Assembly (NCBI GenBank): GCA_959347315.1 | Contig: OY365822.1 | Coordinates: 5,897,008-5,961,007 of the forward strand | Direction of reading: 5' to 3' | Length of the DNA stretch: 64,000 bases | Source: Bimastos eiseni | Taxonomy: Eukaryota > Annelida > Clitellata > Crassiclitellata > Lumbricidae | Shown: in pieces, positions 34,753 through 46,023 of the stretch | Numbering within the stretch: the stretch's first letter is position 1 | Layout: every line of letters begins with the position of its first letter | Translations under genes and position numbers: made by a program | The notes under the pieces: generated by a model | Told to the model about the DNA's origin: nothing | What the model saw: the letters and a program-made list of their open reading frames with translations, nothing else | The model's database searches: none

Positions 34753-34993
34753 AACGAAATCCCTGTCCTGGAGGGGTTTGGCATATCGGCTCCAGGTACA
34801 TGTAAGTATCCGAAACATGGACGTATAGAGTGGAAGACCAACCTAGAACTAACAGCTTCCGCGATGAATAATTTATGTCTACACGGTTGGTGACACACAA
34901 TGTAACGCTTCTTTAAAGTCTATACTTGTTAGATGTTGCAGCCTGGACTTTTTTCTCCGTTTTTACGACGGCACCATGCACCAGATCTATTGT

Positions 34994-36465
34994 CTACGGT
35001 TTCCTGTTTCCTCTTTTCATGCGGAACATCTTCAGTTCGTAGTCGTTAATCTTGAAATCCTGATTCTCCTCCGAAATTGCCAAATACTTGTTGTTGCTTC
35101 CGCCGCTAGCCAGGCAGATTGGGCTGTAGAGCTGCTGGTAGTCGGCTGCCAACAGGTGGTCGACGGCATGGTTCCTCACATCGAAGACTACCAGCCGATG
35201 TTGGGCCCTGTCCGCCACCAGCAGGCAGGTGCCCGATGACAGGCAACACATTCCCTGAGGGTAGACGAGACGCACCAGGTCGTCGCCTGTCTGCCCCATC
35301 CGACTGATCAACCGTCCGTCCTGGTCAAAAAGGTAGACACAGCCGATGGTGGAGTCGGAGACGAAGGTGATGCCCAGTTCGTGGCTGACCGTGACGCCCT
35401 GGGGTCTCTGAAAGTCGGCCTGGAACTCACGAATCACCCTTCCATCTGGTTCGAACAGCCCGACAGAAGGTTTGATGCCCATATCGGTGAGGACGATGGC
35501 GCCTCTGTCGAGGGCCGCCACTCCCGTAAGGTTGGTCTTGTTCTTGACGATGACCTCCGTGCTCCACTGACCCTTGAAGTCGTGGTCGAGGAAGACGACG
35601 CGGTTGAGATCGGCCACGGCGAGGATTGGCTTGTCCGGGATCTGACAGATTCCGGCCGGTTGCATGCGACGGATGGACGACGTCTCTCGGAGGATCCTCT
35701 TAGACGTGCCGTCGATCGCGCCGAATATCTGCACGCGAGAATTCTTCTCCTCGGTGACGGCCAGCTGACCGGATGCCGTGAAGCACATCCCGCGAATGGC
35801 CCTGATCTCGCCCTTTCCCTCCCCGGCCGCAGTGATGCGCCACATCTCTCTGAGCTCCGTCGCGCCCAGCGGCAGGTACTCTTTTGAGGAGGCGGCGGCG
35901 GCGGTGTCAGCACCATCCTCCGTAAGGGGCCCGAGGGACATCAAAGGAGTGAGGGACACCAAGGAGGAGATGACGGTCGATTCCGACCTCTCCCTGTAGG
36001 ATGCCCTGAAGTTCTTTTCCGTCTCGTACTCGGTCCTAAGCTCCGACTGAATCTTTGCGATGTCCGGTTTATCGTCTTCCTTCGGCGATGAGGCGAGTTG
36101 TCTCAGATTGGCTAGGTCCTCTCTGCTGAGTCTGAGACAGGATGCGGACCCGCTGCTGTTCATCCTGTCCAGGGTCAGCATCTCCGGGGATCCGTTGCGT
36201 GAAAGAGACAGTCTCCCTGGAACGGCGAGGGCCCTGTGTTCCGGGATAGGTCCATCCGAGAACCGCCGGGGGAGCCACTGTCGGGAACCGATAGGGTCGA
36301 GCGTTCCAGACTGGAGCTCCGTCCGTCAGGCGTGTGCTTCTTCGAGCCCTTCTCCTTGATTACAACGATGCTCGGCACCACGCTGGGGGACGACGGTCTC
36401 GCGTGAACCGCGGGCAGCGAGAGGCGCTTCTGTTGGTTTGTGGGATGGTGCAGGACTCTATCCAA
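34994..36465 (-). CDS. NHL-repeat beta-propeller protein, 5' end missing in gap, probable frame shift
   Basis: From the ATG at 36181 a 395-residue frame runs to the stop at 34994. Residues from about 110 to the end form NHL-type blades (motifs such as A-V-A-D-L-N-R-V-V-F-L-D, F-Q-R-P-Q-G-V-T-V and V-Y-P-Q-G-M-C), as in TRIM-NHL proteins. The N-terminal part is Ser/Glu-rich with no RING visible. The frame stays open upstream to a TGA at 36326-36328. A different frame at 36465-36254 (starting M-D-R-V-L-H-H-P) is also Ser/Pro-rich and coding-like. The two overlap around a five-base C/G run near 36268-36272. I infer a one-base indel there, by mutation or assembly error beside the 200-N gap, or else an unrecognised splice. 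Any RING or B-box exon would lie in or beyond the gap. Confidence 0.7.
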
Positions 36466-36471
36466 TGGTTT

Positions 36472-36671
36472 NNNNNNNNNNNNNNNNNNNNNNNNNNNNN
36501 NNNNNNNNNNNNNNNNNNNNNNNNNNNNNNNNNNNNNNNNNNNNNNNNNNNNNNNNNNNNNNNNNNNNNNNNNNNNNNNNNNNNNNNNNNNNNNNNNNNN
36601 NNNNNNNNNNNNNNNNNNNNNNNNNNNNNNNNNNNNNNNNNNNNNNNNNNNNNNNNNNNNNNNNNNNNNNN
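36472..36671. other. Assembly gap (200 N)
   Basis: Exactly 200 N, probably a placeholder of unknown true length. The sequence just right of it is the end of a family C MITE, and just left is coding-like DNA of the NHL gene. The missing DNA therefore includes at least the left part of a MITE and possibly an upstream exon. Confidence 0.95.
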
Positions 36672-36720
36672 AATACCTTGCCTTTCTGATACTTGGGACC
36701 GATTAGGTTTGTCTCCATCC
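36672..36720. repeat. Family C MITE remnant at gap edge
   Basis: AATACCTTGCCTTTCTGATA then CTTGGGACCGATTAGGTTTG match the interior of the family C copies at 16400-16555 and 56963-57111. Confidence 0.6.
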
Positions 36721-38090
36721 TATTATGCTGCGATCATTGTTACTCAAGATGGTTAGTTTGACGAAAATTTCAAGCTAGCAATGTCCTTTCTTATCGAGAA
36801 CTCTCAGAACATTGATAAGATATTGCCTTAGCTAATACAGAAAACAATAAGCTATGATAATTGGATGACAATGATCCGAGTTTAGACATTTAAAAATTAT
36901 GCCCTGCAGATCGGATGCTCAGAGTATAGAGTAGCAAACATATATGGGCTGGGTATAAATCAGTCGGCGATAATAAAGAGGAGTGCCCAAAGTGTGTCTG
37001 AGGAGAAAAAGGAGAATTAAAACGACCACAAGGACTCATTAGTAGATAAGCTTAAATGACACTTTTATAAAAATCTAACAGTCTATAAATAAAATTAATA
37101 AATTATTACTATTTTAAAACGCGCAATTTTTATATTAAATTTATAGGCCTACTCACACGAATTTGCACTGAGTGCAAGAATACTAGAGATGCTTTTCTTC
37201 GTTCGTGTTCCTCTTCTTGGTTATTTCATAACCTATATGACACTCTTCGAGGACTGGACTGCCTATAGCATGAAAGAAAAACCTTGTGTAAAACATGGCC
37301 ACACAGCACGTCACCATTCTCAATCCATTGCTGGTGATACCGTGCCTGAACTGCAAGGCTGCAAACATGTTGATTTTTTAGTTTTTTGCTTTTTTGGTAT
37401 TTTACTAAAAACAAAAAAGCCAAGTTAACTGTCATAGCTAATAGATAAGAAAAATTGCAACTTTAGGTTTTTTGGTTTTTTTTATATTTTTTTTTCAATT
37501 TACTTATATTACTATTATATTACTAGCTGTGTTATTCAGTTCGAAATCAAGCAAAATTAATTATAAAAAAGAGATTGAGCTCTTTGTCATGCTGTGTTTG
37601 GTGCCTTTTGTAACAAAACTGTTGTGACAAAATCCAAAGGAAACTAAAAGCAAAAACCCAAGCAAAACAAAAAAACAAAAAAAAACAACTTTTGATTTTA
37701 AATAAATCTAGGTTTCTTGCAACTCTGCTGAGCTGTAGCTATTTTAAAAGCTTTATAATTCTGTCGTCTGGAAAAAAACCTCAACCATGTACTGTGTCTA
37801 TTTTTTCGCTGCGTTCATTTTAAAGAAGTGACATTTTTCTTCTGTACTCAGAACACATTTTTTTTCTTTTTATCTGTCCCTAAATCCAATATCATTGACA
37901 GTCAAAGTTTATCATAGCCTACGGCTCATATCTTCAGTGAAAATCCTTGATTCAAGCCACATTACCTAAACACATTTCCGAAACACTGCAAATATAAGAT
38001 CCCTAATTGCCTTAGTCGTAAGATCCGATGTCGGTATAATTCGCAATTAATGTCTTGCTTATAACACAAATCATTCTAATCATGCATCAT

Positions 38091-38215
38091 CAGAGGCGAC
38101 GGCGTTCCCGATGTTTTACAGATAGGGGAGTCAGGGTTACCCACACATTTCTTACCCCTCTCATGACTGTCTGCAGTGGGTGTCCCCCACCTGTCAAATG
38201 AGATCTCCACCTCTG
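38091..38215. repeat. Family A MITE copy with perfect target duplication
   Basis: 125-bp copy from CAGAGGCGACGGCG to CTCCACCTCTG, flanked by identical octamers TGCATCAT (38083-38090 and 38216-38223). The flanks prove the 8-bp target-site duplication. Confidence 0.92.
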
Positions 38216-38549
38216 TGCATCATGATGCTGTTGCTTTCCCTTCTTTTATAATATATCCAATCGCCAGCTATTTAATATTTACATTGCTTTCACTCACCAT
38301 GGAGTCACAGCACAAACCAGACTTTCATAAATGCCGTCTGCTAATTCTCGTTTCCTTCCTCTGACTAAAATCCATCAAAACTCTTTCGCAGATACAATGT
38401 GCCTCCCGAACTATTTCTTCCACTCATTTGGCAGTTGAGTTTTCACTCTTGGTTTGCAACCGGAAATGGCGTATGGATTCCGCTATATGTTAGTAGGTTT
38501 TACAAGTGACAGCGGCTGAGGCAGACCTATGTCGGCAGACAACTCTGCG

Positions 38550-38625
38550 CTCGTGAATAAGCTGGTGCCCTGCGCTTGGCTTTCATGTGGCGCTTTATAA
38601 GTTTGGAGATTGCAATTACGATCGA
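38550..38625. repeat. Family B SINE-like copy
   Basis: GCGCTCGTGAATAAGCTGGT then GCCCTGCGCTTGGC and GGCGCTTTATAAG, one of the best-preserved cores of this family. Confidence 0.7.
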
Positions 38626-39474
38626 GCCACGTGTGTTTAAAAACAATACAACCATCGATTGCTAGCAGTTGAAGCCTGAGATTACGGCGGCTCCTCTTCA
38701 GATGAACATATCACAGAGACCGGTTATCGTTTAATAATGTCTCTATAGATTTGACAAGCACCTGCGAACGAAGAGGCACGCCTGTATTAGGCCTATATCA
38801 ACGCAGAGGTCATCTATAGACAGGACTTCTGCAGCAGTGTCACCTCTTAAGAAAACCAAGATACTTATCACGGACAAACAGGCCCACGCCTGTAGCCTAT
38901 CCTGCAACTTTAGACCTCTTGCGCATTGACTTAACTGAAAACTAAATAGCTCAATACCTACAGCATAAGCCTAAGCATTCACATTTCTAAATGATAGTGA
39001 GGCGGATAGCTTTTATAATAGAGCCAGGAATAGATTACGGACGTCACTAGTCAATCAGACGTAACGCAGGCTGCTGGAATATATCTGGCTCAACAATGGA
39101 CAGCAGCTGTGCTCTAGGCATAATTAAAAGGAGAAGGACCAATTGAGTAATCGCAAGGACGACGATGTCAAGGCTTGAAGTTACGCCTGTTGCACATGGC
39201 CGGATACACAACAGGTCCTTAGAGCTTATCGATAGACGATCATCGCCTTATGGATATATAGCGACTTCAGAGACATCAAATAGACTGCTTGTCTCTTTCA
39301 GTCATGTACGCATTTATGATCTAAGACTGCACTCCTTGTCCTCTACCGTGCATTCCAACGTCGCCCATAAACCGCGAAGCTCATCGTAATGTCAACTCCC
39401 ACCATAGACCCATGTCGCCCATGCACGTAGCACCATACAGTCTAGTTGTCACTGAAGGAATCTGTACGTTAGAG

Positions 39475-39617
39475 ACGGGGCGGCGATCCCGGGGCGTCGA
39501 GGGAGACAAGCCCCCCGCCTTCTACAGATAGGGAGCACGTTATGCGTTTGTCCCCATCACATTTCTTACCCCTCTCATTGGGTGTCCGCCACCTCTCAAA
39601 TGAGATCGCCGGCTATG
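39475..39617. repeat. Family A MITE copy
   Basis: CGGGGCGGCGATCCCGGGG ... GAGATCGCCGGCTATG with the family interior. The flanks (GTTAGAGA and ATTAGAGT) agree at about 6 of 8 positions. Confidence 0.75.
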
Positions 39618-40629
39618 ATTAGAGTGTGTGTGTAATAAGTTTATTTAATTCTGCTGACATAGTTATCAGTATTCTTAACTAATGAATCAGCTTGTTATTT
39701 CAGCAAGAATGATGTGAACATTCTTTCTTCAGATTATCGCCCAAAGACTAGTAGTGACACGATATAACATAAGGACTCTCCAGTCCTGTGTATAATAGGT
39801 CCATGGTTATCACTCCACCTTTAAAGTCGCACTGCTTTTTAAAGTCCAGCTCAAGCTAACTACTTCTATTCCGCGTTTAAGAATGGGACTCCTAAGCATA
39901 TCTGTCTAAGTAAGAAAGTATAACCGATTAAGATGTAGGATAACTGCAGAACAGATGACTGACTGATTACAAGTGATTAATATGCCCTTTATAGTCTTAT
40001 CTGGAATAAAACTTGAATACATGATTGCAATAATTCAGAGGCATTCCTATTTAGACAGTGTCTTATTTGTCATGCTATTAGGGCATTGACACAGAGTAGA
40101 ATTCCTCAGACCCCAGAAATTCCCACTATATCGAGGACAGAATGCGATCCAGAACAAACTTACAGATTAGGAGCAAGCGTGCATGGAAGATTAGAGGAAA
40201 GGGAAAGGAGGAATGACTGGTATAGATTTTCTCGTCGTTTAGATGGTGAGCAAAATTAATGGCGAGAAGACTAAGTAAGTATAGCTTAACCAGAGACTGG
40301 GATAATGTTTTGATAGGCTTGATGTTTGAGTGGTGAGTTCGGCGATTAACAATCCATTGTGCAGAAGATTAATGACAGGCTGTCCTCGAATCTTTTGAAT
40401 GGTGTATAGGTCTACGTTTGGGGTTCGCCACAACATAATGACGTAGAAGAAGAAACCATAAATAGATTAGACCTATCAAACCTATCTGGCTATTATCCTC
40501 CCATTCAAGTATTGAAGTATGGGACGAAAATAACATGTCATTATACAGATAATATACGAACATGCACGTAAATGCTTACATAAATACATAGGGCCTACAT
40601 ACAAACGTATGCACGTACATGCATGCATA

Positions 40630-40748
40630 CATATACAAGCATACATACATACATACATACATACATACATGCAAACATACATACATACAAACATACATAC
40701 ATACATACATACATACATACATACGTACGTACGTACGTGCGTACATAC
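40630..40748. repeat. CATA/CGTA tetranucleotide microsatellite
   Basis: About 30 units of CATA with a CGTA patch at the right end. Overlapping Met/Tyr/Val/Cys frames are shadows of the array. Confidence 0.95.
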
Positions 40749-42369
40749 GTGATATATACACATATACACTTATACAAATATAGACATATATGTAGCCTAC
40801 ATTCAGATATAGCCTACATGTGGCTGTTTATAGCATAACTCTATCTGTAACTTGAGCTCAAAACTATCGGTTGCAAAGTTCTTTCTCTAGTCTCTAGTCG
40901 TAGCGGCTAGGTAGAATAATATATATACATATATATAAATATATATATATAATTAATATTAGTCGTGATCATTAATTTTGACATTTCTGTGCAGCGGCTC
41001 TCTTGCACCAAGCAGTGCACAAACGTATTCACGAGCGCAAGCTTCGCAACCATCGTAGCAGAGGGATTGACTATAGAGAGTGATGACCATGCAGTGAAAG
41101 CACCAGTTGATAGTGAGATCAGATAGAAGAGGCGGAGTAGCTGCTTGGTATGAGTTTGAGTAATACAACAATAGAATTAAATCAATACAATAATACAGTT
41201 AAGCCTATATGAATACAATTATATTAATACAAAATAACTGAAAAATGATGGATCTCGTTAGCAGCTACCGAAATAACTGATTCGCCCTTCTTACAATTAA
41301 TTCAGAAGCGTATACACATTCATCATCGCTTATAGTCATACTGCAGAATTAGTTACATCTAGTCCTATATATTGATGAGCAATTATGCCCGAAATTACTT
41401 GTTCAATTCCTCGGATGAGGATCGCTCTCGCATCTATAGCCTGGGGCCTACTACTTTCTGCGTGTACACAGATCAATTGCTCAAACTAATCGGCTACATC
41501 TTGTGAGAATAATTAAAGGGACACCCCACCCGAGGTTTCAATAGTGGTTCGGTATTATGCCTGCTGGGTGACGAGTAGCACCTAAAATGGCCTGGAGTTT
41601 AGTCAAAACTCCACAGCTGCAAGAACCCAGACAGAGCCAGTCTCAAGCCTAGAAATAGGAGGAGGGCGACGCTAATGAGCTTGGTTATCACACAGCCTCG
41701 TTAAACTGCAACTACCTCAAATTATCAGTGGCTAATAAATTTTCTGTGTTTAATCTCTCTTTCTATAACGTTCGAGAATAGCACGAAAGATCTGCATTAA
41801 TTTGTGTGCATTGTAAGCTGTAGAATTGAGCATTGAGAACGTTGTTAGCCTCCTTACCTGCGAAGATTTCGTCGGCGATAAATCATACGTTAATGATCAT
41901 CAGCCTATCGTTATGGAAATACAGACGAAAGATTATAGGAGAGACGCAGATACAGTTCACGTATGTACAAACATGTCCAGCCCTCTTTATACACAGTCTG
42001 AACTATGTATAAATATATAACCAAGTAATTGCGACTGTGTAACTCGCTATATATATATAAATATATATATAAGTATTTATATCTCTGCATGTATGTATGC
42101 ATGTATATTTTAAAAAACTAATCACTTTGTATCAATGCGATATTCTAGATATTGCGTGTGGATATAGATTAATTTTAGGATTTCTCCCGTCACCTTCATA
42201 GATAACAAGCCTATCGAGTCAATCGGCGTAGGCCTATCTTTTGTACATATATTGGCCAACGCTGCCTACTTGAAGAGTTAGGGCCAATGAGTATCATACA
42301 TACGCAGGCACATATGTATTCCCCATGCATAGGTATGTATGTATTGCAACGGTATATTTATGGTAATTT

Positions 42370-42480
42370 GTAACGCGTCACTCAAAAGCAAGTGCGAACG
42401 CAGGGCACCCAGTCAAGGCTTAGTTGGAGACCGTCCGAAGGGTATTACGAAGGAGGTCCGAGTCAGGTTAGTAGCAAAGG
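42370..42480. repeat. Family B SINE-like fragment
   Basis: TAACGCGTCACTCAAAAGCA ... GCGAACGCAGGGCACCCAGT resembles the truncated reverse core of family B, followed by a diverged body. Boundaries are uncertain. Confidence 0.4.
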
Positions 42481-43984
42481 ATCAGAGGAGGCGAGAGTTG
42501 AAAAGTGCATGATGGGGTGAATGTAGTTCTTGAGCAGGTGATACTTTAGTTTCGAGTGGAATACCCGAGATGATGGAGGAGCCTGAAGCAGATGATGATA
42601 ACTATGGGTGAATCATTGGAAGTGATGGTGGAGGAACGGAATAAGAGAGGGATTCAGGCAGTGGAGGATCTAGATTTTTCCTTTAGAGGGCTAAGAGGAG
42701 GCGATGCATGGACTAACTACAATGATCTGTTAGTTGCTCGCTCTGTAAAGATTTTCTGTGAACCGGATCGGTTTGACTAATGTCCAAAAAATTAATAGTT
42801 CTTTCTCACTAACCATTAAATCTACAATTGTTTCCAAGATCAAAGCAATTAAAATTAAAATTACTTATCAAAGTAATAGTTTCTCAACCCTATGTTACAA
42901 CACAAAATTCAAGTCTTATGTTTCCAGTCTTCGCAAAACGATCAATCACGTTGTCGAAACATTAATAGCCTACAGAGCAAACTTTGGTTGATACAGGCCT
43001 ATATGTAAATTTTCTTATTGCTATTAGACCCGCAAAAAGAAATAGGGTCCACAATCAAGGGTAAGCGATTAAGTTTTAGCAACAGACGACCTTTTATAAT
43101 TTATATTTCATTACATTTATAAGTTCAGGTTGAATGAGCCAATAAAGTCAAAGCAATTTCTAAAAATAGTGAGATACATGTAACTTTGCTTAACTAACTT
43201 AAAACTAGTTTGAAACAGCAAATTTCACTAAATTACTTACATACTTTGCACATAAACATGCAACCAAAGACACTAAAGGTTGGCTTACTCTGACGCAGAT
43301 TGCGTAATTAATAGGGCTTTAATTTTAATGTGCTACCGCCAAAAACATAGTTCCTGCTAAATTGCTTCATAACAAGAGGCAAAGTCAAGTTGAACTTGAA
43401 GCGTGTAAGTAATTTTAAGACACAGGAAAAAATATTTGTTATAGACTCTTAGGGGGCGATCGCCCCCGCTATATCCGCAAATGAAATCAGGAGATACACG
43501 TATATCGTTCCAGAGACATGTTGGAGTAGGCTACCTATACTGGCCGTTATATCATGGCTTGGTTGGAAAAGTTGAGATGCAAAGTGGAAGAGCTCGCTTA
43601 AATATTTGAGCAGTATTGTAACTTGTAAGCAACTACAGCAGGTCAGTTATGACTTTGAAGTGGATTCACTCTGGAATTTCAAGCCAATGGAGTGATTTAA
43701 GGATAGAAATCGCTTTAACAGAGCAGGTTGAAACAGCAAATTATGCCAGAGCAACAGATGGCCTTTGATGGAGGCGATTTTGAAGTCGAGCAAGCTCAGT
43801 GTATTATAGTGAAATCACTAAAATGCTGTAGGCGTTATAATTAGCCTAGAAAATAACGTAGGCCTATAATACACCAGGGTCTCAAGTGGTCAAGAATACA
43901 TGTAGACTGTATTAGAAGTTTAGAACGACCGCAATAATCTGATCGATTCTTGCAATCCTAAAAATTGCTGTGATAGCTTGCGCC

Positions 43985-44110
43985 TGCAGTTACTGACCCT
44001 CTCCCCTTGTCAGTTTCGGAGAGGCCTCAAGACTTTTCTGTTCCCACGCACAGACGCCCGTTGAGAGCGCTGCTGACTTGAGCGGCGCTATATAATTGCT
44101 TGATTACATT
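43985..44110 (+). repeat. LINE 3'-tail-like repeat, copy 2
   Basis: A short frame reads F-R-R-G-L-K-T-F-L-F-P-R before a stop, then GACTTGAGCGGCGCTATATA and ATTACATTACA. The tail is shared with 28130-28235. The peptide resembles the C-terminus of many non-LTR reverse-transcriptase ORFs. Confidence 0.5.
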
Positions 44111-46023
44111 ACAGCATAATACTATGCCGAGACAGTACTGCCTTCCAAAAAAATGCCGAAAGCTGGCGTCATATTGTAGGGTTCAACTATATTGCGCGTT
44201 AGCTCTCTTATCAATTACATGCAGCCATGCTGTAGGCCTCTATGTCTCTTAGAAAATATATCTCTACGAAAAACACAAGTCCAAGGACGCCAGAATATTA
44301 TTTTTGATAACTTGACGCAGAAATGTTTGCCACTAAGCACCATTGTCTAAAACATTCATCAATGTCAACTGCACACTTCCTCATAGACTACTTCAACTGA
44401 TAAGTCAAATTTCAGGCATTACAATTAAATCATTCGCAGTCGACTCGAGATAATTATAATCACTCAAAAATTCATGCCACACACTCCAGACCAGTCAACC
44501 GTGAACACTCGACAATTTTATACCTCGTATCAGAAGACCAGATTATTTTATTTGTGCACTATGCAATGCAGTAAACTAATACTGAACTTATTTCATATCC
44601 AAGTCAGAATACAACATTGAGACTGAAAAGTATAAACAATGGCAGAAGATTGCAAATGCATGGCTATTAATGTATTATCGAAACTCGATGGCAAAGTGCA
44701 GGGCACGCTCTAGGCTATACATATACATATTACGCTCTATTGTGTTCTACTGCTCTCACTATGTCGAATAATAATACAGTAATACCTTTGTTTAATTTTA
44801 AACTGACAAATCGCAGCATTATAGCACTCTTGAGTAGACAATTTTGAAGGGGTGGAATATATAAAATTACTGTAATAATAACAGGCACAGTATGAACGGA
44901 TGATGACAAGATTCACATTTCACTGTCGACAGCCATGCAAGGCGCCCATCACGTCATACATCTGATTTAACCAATGCTGTTGACTGGTGAAAGAAGGACT
45001 AATTAACCTTACGGGGATACAGGAAGCGAGCTCTCTCCGAGTTAATTCTTCCTAGGATAAGTTGACTCCCATACCTAAAGAAATAGGGGAGTTAATTCTA
45101 CCTACGACAAACTGACTCCCGGGGAGTTAATTCGTGCAATATTACATGACATTGTACACTCTTATAATGAGATGTATTAAATATGTGTCTAGGAAATGCA
45201 CCATGCAGAATTCGACATCCTAATTCTTCATTTCTATTTTCGGTATCTGTCACTTAGAGGTATACTATCTCTGACTCACTGTTTAGTTTTTCCTTATCAC
45301 TTTTTCACCCATTAATTACTTTACCAAAAATTTTGATAACTTTAAATCCACAGATATTGGTTACCTCTGACATTTTAAAAAGCTTTAGTACTTCAGATTT
45401 GTTGAACGTCTTCGTGTAGAAAAGTACAAAGCTTTCCCCAACCTGTGGTCCATGGATTGGTGCCAGTCTGTGAGCCCTCAGTTGCCGGTCCCCAATAGCA
45501 AATTAAGAAATAAGAATGTTTGAAAAGACATGAAAAAGCACGAAGTTGGCAATTACTATGGATGGCATAGAGTTGTCTAAACATCCATTCCATTTAAATC
45601 AATTTTAATACATATTTAAGGTGGTTGAAATGAAAAATAATTAGTAAGTTTGGCACCAGTTCGGCTGCAATTGAAAAATCCCTCTGGTCGAAGAGGTTGG
45701 GAAATGCTGCAATAGTGAACGACCAACGACTGCTGTAACGTTTTCTAGAAGCAGAAATTCCATTTTATCAGCACATAAAATGAACTTAGCACAATGGTAC
45801 AAATGTCTCAAATTATTACCAATTCCAATTACGAAACCAAAGGAAAGGCGGAGCGTAGAAAGTATTCAGCCACAAAGTATTACAAAACTTGGCGGATGAA
45901 CTTCCCAATTTGACACAAGACATACCAGAGTAAATCCAGTTTCATAACAACCAGAGGCTACATAACAACCACATGTCATCTGAATCGCCACTTGGAACTC
46001 GTAGAAATTGGATATACACGACG

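Larger units (their letters stand above)
27861..34993. other. Intergenic region between THOC2 and the NHL gene
   Basis: No firm gene. Contents: a LINE-tail-like repeat (28130-28235), a CT-rich microsatellite (28796-28952), a doubtful exon (31552-31608), a CGAGAC-rich element (32426-32880), a TTGTA microsatellite (33130-33178), a 37-bp tandem duplication (33427-33500) and family B copies (33598-33680 and 34688-34752). TAGGCCTA-type palindromes become frequent from about 31.8 kb. Confidence 0.5.
36721..46023. other. Gene-poor intergenic region
   Basis: No gene recognised on either strand. It contains AT-rich DNA (37-38 kb), family A MITEs (38091-38215 and 39475-39617), family B fragments (38550-38625 and about 42370-42480), a CATA array (40630-40748), AT-rich tracts near 40920-40950 and 42046-42075, and a LINE-tail-like repeat (43985-44110). 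A 32-bp direct repeat (GAGTTAATTCT ... CTGACTCCC type) lies near 45039-45118. Confidence 0.5.

Noticed and set aside
37183..37435. Overlapping 61-79 residue frames on both strands near an AT-rich tract
   Set aside because: No homology signal, no splice support and both strands are equally open; treated as non-coding.
40482..40838. Several Met/Tyr/Val/Cys and His/Thr-rich open frames
   Set aside because: All are translations of the CATA tetranucleotide array.
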